Positions 47,653-59,499 of a stretch of 64,000 nt of DNA are shown piece after piece. This DNA comes from Polytrichum commune (Eukaryota; Streptophyta; Polytrichopsida; Polytrichales; Polytrichaceae): the NCBI GenBank assembly GCA_950295325.1, contig OX485807.1, positions 27,747,666-27,811,665 of the forward strand. Reading direction: 5' to 3'. The notes under the pieces are model-generated. The model worked only from the letters and a program-made list of their open reading frames with translations. It had not been told where the DNA came from and searched no databases. The position numbers were made by a program, and so were the translations under genes. Numbering within the stretch: the first letter of the stretch is position 1; each line of letters begins with the position of its first letter.

Positions 47653-48539
47653 AGTCGATGCCCTCATCGACTATACTCGTAGTCGGCACACCAATTCTCA
47701 AGTTGCCATCCTCTATGGTGCGGCATTGTGTTTACCTTAGGGCGCGACCCCCACAATGCATCTTCAAATTTGGCATGGTCCCAAAGGTGTCGTTCCTAGG
47801 TGGTCCGTTAGCGACCTTGGATCTCTCATCCAAGGACCTAACCTATACTAGACCCACCTACTTTGGGACTCACTTGGGTTGCCCCTCCTTTGGGGCTCCC
47901 CCGTTAGGCTCCACTAGCCTAACATGACACATCTAGGCGAGACCTCAACGCTTCCACTAAGTTGTCTCGGTTGCAACTCCGAGATGGCTTTCCATTGTTA
48001 AGCCACGCCTCGATCGCACGGGGGTGATGCCAAGTCCCGCCCGACTCGGTTCCCACTTTGCTCTTTCGAGACATGGGTTCATGACTCCCATGCGCCAACT
48101 CTCGTTAGCTCGCGGGTAGCACTTTTATGAGCACGCGCCATCACCTTGTCCCCGCCCGGACAAGCCCACAACTAAGAAGTTTCTTGGTTTTATCCAAGGC
48201 CCCTCCAAGCCATGGCCCCAATTACTCGGCTTACCCAACCTAGTTTGGCATGTCTATTCCCCCTCTTCCATTAACCAAGCACAAGTACAAGACTAGGACC
48301 TCATCTCATACTTTTCTCTTTGCACCACTAAAGTTTGGACTTTATTTCCTCAAGCCAAAGAACAAGTTCATGTTGTGGAGCAATTAACCTCGAAGCTAAG
48401 TGTGCTACTAGCGTCTCTCCCCCACTAAAGGAGATTGATGTCCTCATCAATGCCTACGCTTCATTTTATTGGAATGTCTAGCCTTAGTTTATTCAAAGTG
48501 CTTTACCAATTCCTTGGCGTTCACCATGTCCCTTGCCGC

Positions 48540-49851
48540 CACCTAAGCGATTTCTTTCTACCATTTCACCAAGTACTTCTTTGTACCTTTTCTTTCCTTT
48601 TCACTTGGGCTTCCTACACTTGAGGATGCCCTCCTACCTCATGTTCCAAATGACGTCCACAAGGTGGGGAGGTGGCCTAATCACTTGTTTGTGATCTGGC
48701 CACAAGGTGTCGTCCTTAAATGGTTTTAGGAATGAGACATGAAATGTCGGATGCACTTTGATCTTGGGCGGTAATTCCAACTTATATATGTCCTTGAACA
48801 CTTGTTCCACAATGGAAAACGGAGCTCCAATTTTGGACATGAACTTTGGAGTGAGGCTTTCCGGCTAGATGAAGTTGTTCACATTCAACAACACCTTTTG
48901 GCCCACCTCATTCTCCACTTCGCGTCTTCCGGCATTGACTTGCAGTCCGTAGCACCTTCGGGCTTTCTCCACCAACAACTTGGTCATCTCCAAGACTTGT
49001 TTACGATCCTTGGCCAAGTCCTCACCATCTTGGTTAAACTCTAGTGTTCCATGTGCCCCCTCGAGAGCTAGGTTAATAGGTTGGAGCGCATCCACTCCAT
49101 AAGCCACCACCAAAGACCACCCCTTGGTAGCCAAGTGCGTGGCTACATTGCAATTACACTCCGCTCGACCCACATAGTCCGCCCAATCTCCTTGGTCCGC
49201 CCCCACCAAGTTCCTCAAGTATTGCTTCAAGACTCCATTCACACGCTCCGTTTTCCCATCCATTGGGGAATGCAAGGCCGTGCTAAACCTTAGTTTCATT
49301 CCGACCTCCTTAGAGAAATGCATTGAAAATGCACTTGTGAACTTTGGATCTTGATCCCACACAATCACTCTTGGCAACCCGTGGTGCCTCAACCATCCTT
49401 TGACAAAAGGCTATGCGGTCTCCAACGCGGCGGCGATTCCCACAATCGGCACCATGTGTGCCAACTTGGCAAACCGCTCTACCATCAACAAGATGGCATC
49501 ATACCCATGTGACTCCGGCAAACTTGTGATCCAGTCCATGCACATACTATGCCATGGCGCCGACGGGATAGGCAACGGTTGCAAGAAACCGCCTTGCTTT
49601 TGGTAAGAGGCTCAGTTCACTTGGCACTTTATTCACGCCTTCACAAAGTGGGTTATATCCTACTTTATGCACCGCCAATGGTACCTCTTTGACACCATTC
49701 TATGGTGGTTTTCTTTTTCTCCTCTATGGCCGGCAATAGGACTATCACATTCTTCCTTCAAAATGGATAGCCTGAACTTGCCTTGAGGCACATACACCCA
49801 ACTTTGCTTGCCCTTGAACAATCCGTCCACCAACTTAACCTCTTTAAGCAC
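48540..49851 (-). pseudogene. Integrase and chromodomain remnant
   Basis: On the minus strand, SPIAGHRGEK (about 49740) is the end of the HHCC zinc-binding domain, disrupted by a frameshift. The open stretch 49392-48865 gives VIVWDQDPKFTSAF and LHSPMDGKTERVNGVLKQYL, the second Asp and the Glu blocks of the integrase core; the first Asp block is not intact. At 48840-48634 the C-terminal domain shows KLELPPKIKVHPTFHVSFLK. KYLVKW near 48570 marks a broken chromodomain. Stops separate these blocks. Confidence 0.85.
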
Positions 49852-50265
49852 CTTGCTCTTGCGAAGCTCACCTAAAAGCTTTTGTGCTTTGGGGTAGTTA
49901 ATTTACCCCTCCCGTATCTTACATCACAAGTTTCCTTCGCCGGCACACATTAGCCACAAGGTTTGGATGGTGCTCATTGCTTGGAACTCTTCCAGTCTAC
50001 TTCGCGCATCCGGCACCACATTTCCACGGTCCGGTTTGTGGATCAAATCCACCTTCATAAGCGCCAAATTATCATGCCACCGCAATGACTTGGCGCTCAC
50101 TTGCGCTTGTATGTCAAAATACTTTTAGGACACATTGTCCATGTAGACCTTTGCTTTATGCGACCCCAAATAATGTCGCCACATCTTCAAGCAATGCACT
50201 ACGGCAAAGAAGTTCTTTGTCATGAGTTGGTTGTCTTCTTTGACAACCATTGAGCGTCAAGCCCC

Positions 50266-51160
50266 CATATGCAAAGGCCATCCATCTTACATTAACAATC
50301 CATCATTGGCAAAGTTACTCGCCCCCGTATGCACCTCAAAAGGTTTGTCAAACTCCACGAACTTGAGCACGGGCGGCGAAGAGAACTTGCTCTTAAGCTC
50401 CCCAAAGACTTGGTGACAAGGCTAGTCCCACTCTTGGGATAGCCATTTCTTTCACAAGTTGGAAAACCATCGAGCTTCATGCTCCCATATGCAATGGCCA
50501 TTTTTTTTAAAAAAATAAAAAAAATCAACATCCGCCAATGATAAAGTCACTCGCCCCCGTATGCACCTCAAAAGGTATGTCAAACTCCGCGAACTTGAGC
50601 ACGGGCGGCGAAGAGAACTTCGTCTTAAGCTCCTCAAGGACTTGGTGGCACGGCTCATCCCACTCTTGGGATAACCATGTCTTGCACAAGCCGGACAAGA
50701 TTTAACAACCATTTAGCTTATTGCTCTCATATGCAATGGTCCTCCATCTTGGATCAACATCCGCCAATGGCAAAGTGACTCGCCCCCGTATGTACCTCAA
50801 AAGGTTTGGCAAACTCCGCAAGCTTGACCACGGGTAGCAAAGATAACTTGCTCTTAAGCTCCCCAATGGCTTGGTGGCACGGCTCATCCACTCTTGGGAT
50901 AGCCATTTCTTGCACAAGCCGGACAAGGTTCGACAACCATGGAGCTTAATGCTCTCATAAGCAATGATCATCCATCTTGGATGAACATCCGCCAATGGTA
51001 AAATCCTTTGCCTCCATGTGCACCTCAAAATACTTGTGAACGCCTGAGAACTTGACCACATCTTGTGAAGAGAACTTGCTCTTGAGTTTCCTTATAGGCT
51101 TGGTGACAAGGCTCATCCCACTCTTGGGATAGCCATTTCTTTTTCAACAAGTTGAGGAAG
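50266..51160 (-). repeat. Four tandem copies of the RT/RNase H junction in pol
   Basis: Four units start at 50266, 50486, 50728 and 50956 (219, 242, 228 and about 205 bp). Each codes on the minus strand, with errors, for KKWLSQEWDEPCHQA, LKSKL, KPFEVHTGASHFAIGG and a PRWRTIAYES-like end, which is normally present once in gypsy pol. Unit 2 also has an A/T tract insertion (about 50501-50525). Confidence 0.85.
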
Positions 51161-52880
51161 GTCCTAGCAACCTTAGAAAAATCTCGAATGAAGTTGTGGC
51201 AGTAGTTGGCTAGGCCAACAAATGACCTAAGCCCTTTTTTGAGTCAAGGGTCAATTCTCCTCTTGGATTGCCTTGAAATTCTTCATGTTTGTCCACCAAC
51301 TTCCTTTGTCACCACATGCCTCAAGAACTCAATTTCTTCTTGAGCAAAGTTGCAATTCACTCCTTGGCGGTAACATTTTGAGCAACACATTGGTGAATAC
51401 ATCCTTGTATCTCACCAACATCCCACAAGTATGGTTTGGGGGAGGCCCATATTTCCTAGCCTCCCCATGAGTTCTTTGGAGTTGCTCCAATTGAACCACG
51501 ACCATTATGTTTTTTATTTTTCATTTGGTCCATTAAGACCAAATTCAACTTGGGTCCTCCTATCATAGGAGTCCTTGTCAATTTGAACCTCAATTCTTTG
51601 CCATTATGACACATTATAATGCACCGCAAGCACACCGGCTTGCACCTCACATCTATCATGTGAGTTTCAAAGAAGGTGACCTTTACAATGACATGCACCT
51701 TATTAATTTCACATGGTGTGAAATTTTGACAAAATTCAATGTCCCACATTGAAAGGTTACATGCATCGCGGCTTCCTTTGCTTCATGCGGTTCGCCCTTT
51801 GCAAACCGCACCTTGGTGGGCTTGCCCGCTCTATGCGTCGACAAGCCCCAACCCCCTTATGAGCATTGGGCTCATGAAAGAGTCCATTGCCTCTTTGTCA
51901 ACACATGAGACATTTCTCTCATTCATTGAGCCTCAAGGTACAAAAGATTTGGCCTTGGCTTAAGGCTACTAGCCTTGGCCACAATGCCATCGTCTTACAT
52001 TCGGTCCTCGGCAACTTGGCTTGGCTTGGTCCGCAAAGCCAACTTTAAACATTTCGTCCGCGGAACAAATTGGTTTGGTGCCACAAAACCAATTTCTAAT
52101 AGTTTGTCCGCGGAACAAACATGATTTGCCTTGGTAGTACAAAGCTACCTTTCACACTTTGTCCGCGGCACGAACATGAATTGCCTTGGTAGGATCAACC
52201 CACCTCCCAACATTCCGTCCGCGGCACGACTATGTTTTGCCTTGGTATAATGGGCCAAACTACTTTCGCCCATTTCTTTGGGACCAATATCGGCTAAAAC
52301 CCACTTTGTGGTGATGCGCCGCCCCACTTCTTTTCGGGACCATCGGCTTCAATGTTCTTCAAATCTTAAAGATTCCCGATACGTCCTCAAGAAGCTTTGG
52401 GGAGTTGAACATGATATTCACCACCCGTTTTTGAAATCTCATTTAAAACGATGTGTTTCTTAGCCAACTAGTCAATCTTAGTTGTGCCATTCATTATGGT
52501 GGTTAAATCGCACACATAGGCCTAAAAGCCTTGAGTGCCGCATTTGCACCCATTCCAACTTCACCACATTCTAAGCAATTTGGATTGGAATTTCAATCCA
52601 ATATTACCACCGTCCAAGCTTTCGGATGCATTCGGTATTCTAGCCCCCGAATACTTTTCGAGGTTTGCGGGAGCCCTTTCAAAGCACTCCTCCATTTTCC
52701 TCACCGAATCCACCCTCATGCCCACCATTGTCATTAGAATCAATGGTATAGTCACAATCCACTTGCACATGATCCTTGTTCCAATTTGAGCCTCACAACC
52801 TTTTAGAAACCCCGGGCTCACCATCATAACCCGCATTTTTGATAGCCATACTTCCCTCAAAGGGCTAGCTCAAAAATTGG

Positions 52881-52898
52881 AACCCTGCTCTGATACCA
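52881..52898 (-). other. Primer binding site, initiator tRNA-Met
   Basis: TGGTATCAGAGCAGGGTT on the minus strand, two bases inside the 5' LTR; TGGTATCAGAGC is the classical plant iMet site. Confidence 0.92.
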
Positions 52899-52900
52899 CG

Positions 52901-53873
52901 TGTCGCGACCCTTGCTAGCCCCCTTAGCAATCTTGCCAATTTTCGTTTCTAGCAAAGGTTACGAGCGCTAACCCTTCGCATACCACCATGCTAATGGTTA
53001 GCTCCTCCTACCCCGGACCTTATAGTTCATAGGAGGGAACCAACCCTCCTACTTTGCTTTCGGGACTCACCCCTTAATCGGTAACCCATTCCTAGATGTG
53101 GACTTCCATCCATGGAAGTCCAATCCCATGTTGATCATCGCATTGCCGGAGCAACACTACAACAACCCGAACCATACTAGGCAACTATGGCCTCACAATG
53201 GGCCAATGCCCATGGAGGCCTTGCCGTTCGGCCTCGGGTGGGTGAGGCCACACCACCTCACCCATATAAGCCTCTAGGACTCTACACGGAGCCCCTACCC
53301 CACCGCCAACCATCCTCTTGTCTCTCTACCAAGAGTTGGGGCCAAGTGGACTTTTTCCTTTAGCTGTTGGGCCTAGAACCCCCCCAGCAGCTTCAGACCA
53401 TCATAACTTCCTTGTATGATGTCTGATCATAACAACCAACCGCTCCATCCTCATCTACGCTTCACGTAGATGCCGATGGACTCCTCACTTGCCCCATTCG
53501 AGCAAGTCTTGAGGAAGTTATGCCTGTTTGAACCTTGGCAGTCCCGGGAATCACTCCCAGGCACTGCTGTACCAGGGCGCTGTCCCGGGACAGCACCCCA
53601 CTCAAATGGCCATAACTCCTAGCTCACACCTCCGATTGAGGTGATCTTGAGCATTCTAGAATCACCACGCCATGAGCTACGCAAAGCTCATAGCCTCACC
53701 CTCATGCCTCCTAGTCTTTGTGGGTGGGAGGCGTTCCCAACGCCCGGGGCCCTCACCCACACTAGGATCACTTGGGCCCTCTCACCAACGGCGCCACAAG
53801 TCCCGGGTGTCACTCCGGGGTCCCCCTTGTGCCCATGGTGTTTCGGGCACTCCTCATGGAGAGGTGCACGACA
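52901..53873 (-). repeat. 5' LTR of the Ty3/gypsy element
   Basis: 973 bp, apparently identical to 46662-47634. On the minus strand this is the promoter-bearing LTR. Confidence 0.92.
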
Positions 53874-53878
53874 CCCGC
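53874..53878. repeat. Target-site duplication, right, of the Ty3/gypsy element
   Basis: CCCGC, identical to 46657-46661. Confidence 0.9.
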
Positions 53879-54605
53879 GGTAGCGGCGGCGAGTTTTGTT
53901 TGATTAATTTTGTGGATAGGGTTTGTGTCCTTGTGGTTTAGAGTCAGTTTGCATCTGACTTTCAATTTAATCTAGGATAGTAGAGATGGGGAAGGCTTCA
54001 GAGTTCAGGCTTCAGAGTTCAGACCTCTATAGATGCCTTCTTCCATCCTAGAGGAGTGGAAATGGAGGAGTGAGACTCCTCAATTGTATTTTGGAACTTC
54101 ATTTGGTATTATAACAATATTTTACTTGTGTTACATTTATACGTGTTATGTTTTGATTTGTTAAACTCTATATTTCTATAAGTGTTAACAATATTACCAC
54201 TCCCAATTGTTAACACTTATAGAGGGTGGACTGTATTGAGGAACTTATGTCTGTCCAAACCTCGGCAGTCCCGGGAGCCACTCCCAGGCCACTGCTGTAC
54301 CAAGGCGCCGTCCTAGGACAACGTCCCACTCAAATTGCCATATCTCCTAGCTCACACCTCCGATTAAGGTGTTCTTGAGCATTCTATAATCACACGCCAC
54401 AAGCTACATGTAGCTTATGGCCTTACCCTCGTGCCTCCTAGTCTCCATGGGTGGGAGGTGATCTCAACGCCCGGGGCCCTCACCCATACTAAGATCACTT
54501 GGGGCCCTCTCACCAATGGCGCCACAAGTCCCGGGTGTCACTCCGGGGCCTCCTCGTGCCCATGGTGTTTCGGGCACTCCTCATGGAGAGATGTGCGATA
54601 GATAA

Positions 54606-55205
54606 TGAGTATCATCATATATCAAGGTGTAATGAAAGAACAAATCTAGATTAGTTTGTTGAGATTCTTGTGCATGCCAAGATCCTATTTTCTTTTTGAA
54701 GTGTTCGAATGCTTTGGATGAGAGGTGTGACATTAGTAGGTCTTTGTTCCAAAATTTGTTTTTAGGCCATTAATGCACTTTCAACATCCTTGAAACCTAC
54801 TCTATCTACCACCACATTACCAATCTGCATATTGTCAACTTCTTTAATGATTCATTGTCAACTACATCATCTCTTTCATCAAGCATACTTATAATTCCCT
54901 CCTCAATAGGTATGTAGGGAATGTTTAAATCAAATTTCAATTCATACTTGATGAACTCATGTCCAATCGTAGTAAGCCCAATTTCACTCTCTAATGCTAG
55001 TTGTTCATGGTAGTAGGTTTTAGGGTTTAGCGTTTAGGGTTATGGTTTATGTCAATTTCATCCAAGTTCTAAAATTGTGGAGGGTGGAGTGTACTGTGCA
55101 CAAGGGCACAAAAATTTGGTCATTGGACCTGAGAGATGAAAGAATAGAATTCCCTTTATGAAAAAATCTTCAAAAAATGGGCAAGGCCAAAAGGTTGGAT
55201 CTTGA
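54606..55205. other. Gene-free spacer between nested LTR block and Harbinger element
   Basis: A short TTAGGGTTTAG stretch near 55017 is the only landmark. I see no gene or repeat. Confidence 0.4.
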
Positions 55206-55589
55206 TAATGCCCCTTTCCCACTTGACATTAGTTAGAAGTACTTTTAGTCTAAAAGTGGTTTTAGTTATCTAGGGTTCACACATACGGCTCTTTTTAGTG
55301 CCGAGCCTAGGTGGATAGATGACATGGCTACTTTAAAACCCGTTTAAAACCTCCCCGGCCACCGAGCCTAGTTATTGTTGCTATAAATCCGCCAAACTTT
55401 ATGGGCAGTTAAGTATGCAAGTGCAGTGGCCCCGGATTGGCTGCAGCAGGTTTTAGCTATCCGGGGCCCAACTGCCATATTTACTAAAACTTACATAGTT
55501 TTTAAGAGCAAATAACCTGTAGTCGACACCTGTAGTCGACACCGAGGTTGAGAGTCTGCTGGTCATCGAACACTTGGGGTGTCACCAAC

Positions 55590-58500
55590 ATGGCGACTCC
55601 AGGCGGGAGCTGGTCCTTTGGTGGTTCTCCCACAACCCTGCACACAACCTCAAACACCCCACAAGGTAAGTTTTCTGCTTCATCACAATCTCCATTGCCA
55701 ATTCATCACCATGTGCTGAAGCTCTTGAACTTCAACCGGTTATTCTTCAAACTCAACCGCTTCAAATTTTCGGAGTTGTGGTTTTACCCTTTAGAAATTC
55801 TATTGATGCGGTGTGTCCTTGTTTTTGCTACTGTCTTTTGACTCCGATGGTTGCCAAGAGCTTTGGTTTTCAACCCCAATTTAACCTTAATGCATACAAG
55901 GAGCTGGCTTGTGGAATGCTTTCACACACATCACTGTTTGCATTTCAATTAAGTATTGGGAGCTTTGAATATGGCGGGCTTCATGTTCAAGTAATTTTAT
56001 TGGGATCTGTTCTTGGCTACTGTGTCAACAGCTTTTGAAGAGCTATCAACCGCGATTGAATCTTCTTGATGCATGTAAGGAGCTGAGAGTTGGAATGAGA
56101 TCACACTTGACTATTTTTATTTCAATGATGTTAGTTGGAGAGACATGTTGGATTTAGGGTTCAGGTGGGCTGCATGTTTAGTAATATTCTAGGGTATTAT
56201 GACTGCACGAGTATGTGGCTGTGGGTTTGTTTTTGTAATCCAGAAGCTTCTATTTGGTTCTAAATCTCGAAATTATTTATGGGTACTTCAGTGACATTCA
56301 AATAGTTGATGTCATACTCACCTGGAATTAAATCTCTAGACTTTTCATTGAGAAATATATATGTGCGGTCTGCTGTCTTGGGTACTGTCTTCAACTCGAT
56401 AGTTGACAGGAGCTTCAACCTGGATTGAGCTTTTTTAGTTCATAATTTGAGTTGTCATGTGAAATCCTTTCTCACATCACTGTTTGCAATTCAATGAAGT
56501 GTGTGAGGCAGACATTTTGGGCTATGGAATATGGTGGGCTTTTGTTTAAGTATTATTGGGTAATGTGAATGCACAAGGACACGGTTGTGGGTTTGTTTTT
56601 GGAACATTCGAATCTCTTGTCTGTTGTGGACCTTCAAAGGTTTCTGCATGCTTCAATGACACTTAAATAGTTGATGATAAGCTCATCCGATGTAATTATC
56701 CACGATTTCAATTTAGATATGTATAGATGTGGGTACTTTGCTACTGTTTTTTGAATTGCTTTCACATATCACTGTTGTTTCTTCAATCCAGTGTGGGATA
56801 TCGAGACATATTGAGACCTAGTGAGACATATTGAGCTGTGGAATATGGTGAGCTTGATTTCTTATGAATATCTTTGGGTGATATGAGTGCTTGGGGAAGT
56901 GGATGTGAGTATGGTTGTTTGACCACGAAAGCGTCTTGTCTATTGTGGAATTTGAAACATTTCTGGATGCTCACATTGTCTGTTATTTTCCTTGGGAAAT
57001 GTATAGATACGTTTTGTCTCTGCTACAATCCTGCAACTGGTTGCTGAGAGCCTCCAACCCTTTCCGAACCTTATCAATGCATATATTTAGTGGGCATAAG
57101 GAATGCTTTCACACATTACTGTTTGAGTCTCAATTAGATATCTAACAAACTGGGCTATTGAATAGATCGTGGGCTTGAAGTAATTTCCTTTGGTGATGTG
57201 AATACGTTGAGGATGTGGCTATGGATTTATTCTTGAAACACAGAAGCCTCTTTGTCTTCTTAAAATCTTGATTTTTTTAAATACACACCAATGAAACTCA
57301 AATAGTTGATGTCTTATTTGAATTGTAGGTGTTGTACGCCCTGCCGTGCTTGTAGGACAAGGTGATCCACTGGCAAGATCTCCCGCACGTGGACGCGGCA
57401 AGCGTGCTTCCACATCATCATCGACAGGGGAACCTTCCCAAAAACAACGACGGGATCGGGGTCCGAACTGGACCATGCACGAGATGCTTGTTCTTGTAAA
57501 TGCTAAGAGAGATGAGTTTTTGGAAGAGCTTGATGCTGTAGATGGTAGAGATCTTATGCATTCAGAGGCAACAAAATGGACACGAATTTCAGAGAAGGTA
57601 ATGGCTACAGGATTTTCGTCACATTTTCGGGATGGCACAGCTTGCAAGGGTAAATGGCATTTAATTTTACCAGATTATCGGAAAATCGCCGATTACCATG
57701 GGAGGACTGGAATTAATTCAGAGGACTATTGGAAGCTGACCAATGATGAGTATGTTGCAGAAAAATTGCCTAAGTCATTTTCTAAAGAAATTTATAGTCA
57801 GATTCATGAGTGGTTTGGACGGAGGCCCCAAATTCAACCTCCTCACGTCCGGGATTTATTAAATCCCCAAGACGCTGTTTTTCAACGGGTTCATGAGGAC
57901 AGTGAGGAGGATGAGGTTGAGGTGGTGGACCTTAGCGCGGATGGGGAGAACTTCGAAGTAAATGTAACAAATGAAGATATTGAAGATTCTCAAAGGGTGG
58001 TAGATAACTTGTCTTCACCACATTCGCCTGTAGCATTTGGTGGCTCGCCAATTAGGCCTATTCATATTCGTTCCGACTCAAGACACGGCCTGCCTACCCA
58101 AGGGGGAGTGGCAGCATCAATCGGGAGTCCTCTTCAAGAAGGTATCCCGAATGCTAGAGGAAACACTGTGGTTCTCTCAGATTCTAACAACTCATTTAGT
58201 AAGAGGAAGACGGGCAACACAGGAATTAGGCGAAAATCACTAGGCAATCAATCGGCCATTGTTGAGGTCACCAAAGCATCTACAGAGGCATTGGCCAACC
58301 AATTGAAGGCAATGGTGTCCGCAACGAAAGAGACAGAGTCCAAGAAACTTGAGGTTCAATTAAAATTATTTGTGGAACACATGGCCTACCAAAGAGAACG
58401 GGATATGAGAATATACGAACAAGGATTGTTGACTGCAGAGAATGCTAGGCTTGCCATAATTAAACAAGGTGAAGTTGTAAATGCTCTTGCAGGGTTATCT

Positions 58501-58602
58501 CATATTTTGACCCTCGGATTGAAACTTCAAAAAGAAGTAACATCTACGGACTCTACATGTACTCCTAGTTGTGGAGAACCTCCTATAAATCATCCTATGT
58601 AA
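55590..58602 (+). CDS. Harbinger Myb/SANT-like accessory protein, 449 residues, two exons
   Basis: Exon 1 is 55590-55665 (MATPGGSWSFGGSPTTL) with donor GTAAGT; exon 2 is 57329-58602 after TTGTAG. They join in phase (25 codons plus one base, then two bases). A TATA box candidate (CTATAAATC) lies near 55381. The domain at residues 70-190 opens GPNWTMHEMLVLVNAKRDEF and continues with KWTRIS, CKGKWHLILPDYRKI and YWKL, the Myb/SANT-like trihelix fold of PIF/Harbinger accessory proteins. It is followed by an acidic segment (EDSEEDEVEVVDLS) and a C-terminal helical region (AMVSATKETESKKLEVQLKL). In this transposon group the Myb-like protein binds the element ends and brings the transposase to the nucleus. 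The intact frame and close partner suggest function. Confidence 0.9.
55727..55763 (+). repeat. Dispersed leader-like motif, copy 4
   Basis: GAACTTCAACCGGTTATTCT, then TCAAACTCAACCGCTTCA, 62 bp into the intron of the Myb-like gene and in its orientation. Confidence 0.75.
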
Positions 58603-59499
58603 TTTTGGCTTTATGGAGCATATTTTGAATTTCTATTGTCATTTCATCTTTACGATGCATAAAACATGAGTGTATATCTCAATGGACAATTAGACAATAA
58701 TGATGCATGATGTTTAGCATCAGTAAGATACAGTATAGGTGGAGCAACATCATACACATTTACTGAATGTAAATCAACATTAAGATCAAAGCCTTATGCA
58801 TAAATCATTTCCGAACCAACATCCACAAACTCATCAATACTCAATCGTAGCTCAATAATCTCTTCCCCTTCCATTCTACACTAGTAACCCTAATTATTAT
58901 TAAGTTCCCAATAATAAGTGAAGGTCTCAAGTAGTTTTCAAATGAAAATGGGTGTATTCTAGATGTACATAACATGGATGAAAGGAAATTTAACATTAAT
59001 TCATTCTTTAATATGAGAAAATGGAGATTCTAAATCTTGTATTATCGAGTGTCGTGGTCATATTAAAGAGGGAGTTTTGAACTAAAAAGTTTGGTCGCGC
59101 AAAAATATGTCATAATATTGAGGGTGTCGTATAAACGAGTGTCGTACTAACAAGGTTAGACTATATTGGATTATGTATTGTATGTAATGGCTATATTCAC
59201 ATGAAGGACATAAACTTGAAGAAATTTAAATATAAAGTTTGAGGATGGTAAGATAAAGATGTACAATCAGTTTGACTCATATGTCATATTAGTAAAATAA
59301 CACAAATTTGACATAAACTCATGCAATAAATAATGCAGTCCATTTGATATCATTATAATATGGCATTAAGATGGACCAAGTTGAAAATAATCCATAAAAT
59401 TGATATGAAATAGGTTTGAGGAAAGTTCCTAAACCCTAAAAATCAAATACATGAAAGAACCAAACAATATAACTACATCCCAAATATATTATCTCTAAA

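Larger units (their letters stand above)
46662..53873 (-). mobile_element. Young non-autonomous Ty3/gypsy (chromovirus-type) LTR retrotransposon, 7212 bp
   Basis: Both LTRs (46662-47634 and 52901-53873, 973 bp each, TG...CA) look identical, and CCCGC flanks the element. Coding runs on the minus strand from a tRNA-Met primer site at 52898 towards a polypurine tract at 47635-47652. Recognisable remnants in order are an RT entry motif (KDVFTNVLLKMLPPR), the end of RT (FAQEEIEFLRHVVTKE, SFVGLANYCHNFI), a four-fold amplified RNase H start, the rest of RNase H, the integrase zinc-binding and core regions, and a C-terminal part with KLELPPKIKVHPTFHVSFLK and KYLVKW, a chromodomain signature. The central RT domain is missing and gag and pol are full of stops. 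With identical LTRs this means recent mobilisation in trans. Confidence 0.9.
46171..54233. mobile_element. pogo/Emigrant-like MITE inserted in the solo LTR, itself split
   Basis: The termini CAGTCCACCCTCTATAAGTG (left) and their reverse complement at 54214-54233 are perfect inverted repeats flanked by TA (46169-46170 and 54234-54235). The CAGT start, the CCTCTATAA block and the TA duplication resemble Emigrant/Lemi1 pogo-type MITEs. The subterminal motif ATAAGTGTTAACA is repeated. Without the nested retrotransposon the MITE is about 0.85 kb (46171-46661 and 53879-54233). It has no transposase gene. Confidence 0.88.
45565..54600 (-). mobile_element. Old solo LTR (gypsy family), split by nested insertions
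   Basis: The segments 45565-46170 and 54236-54600 together align end to end with the 973-bp LTRs of the nested element but carry many substitutions. Imperfect duplications GATAG (45560-45564) and GATAA (54601-54605) flank it. No internal retrotransposon sequence or second LTR of this age is present, so it is a solo LTR left by recombination. Its right end TG...TA has lost the canonical CA. Confidence 0.85.

Noticed and set aside
47402-47927. ORFs in the LTRs, present again near 53641-53941
   Set aside because: They lie in duplicated LTR sequence and run into the flank; no protein family is recognisable.
58883-59163. Possible second pogo-like MITE inside the Harbinger element (AAGGTTAGACTATA end, repeated CGAGTGTCGT)
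   Set aside because: The left end does not match the right end as an inverted repeat and no TA-flanked boundary could be fixed.
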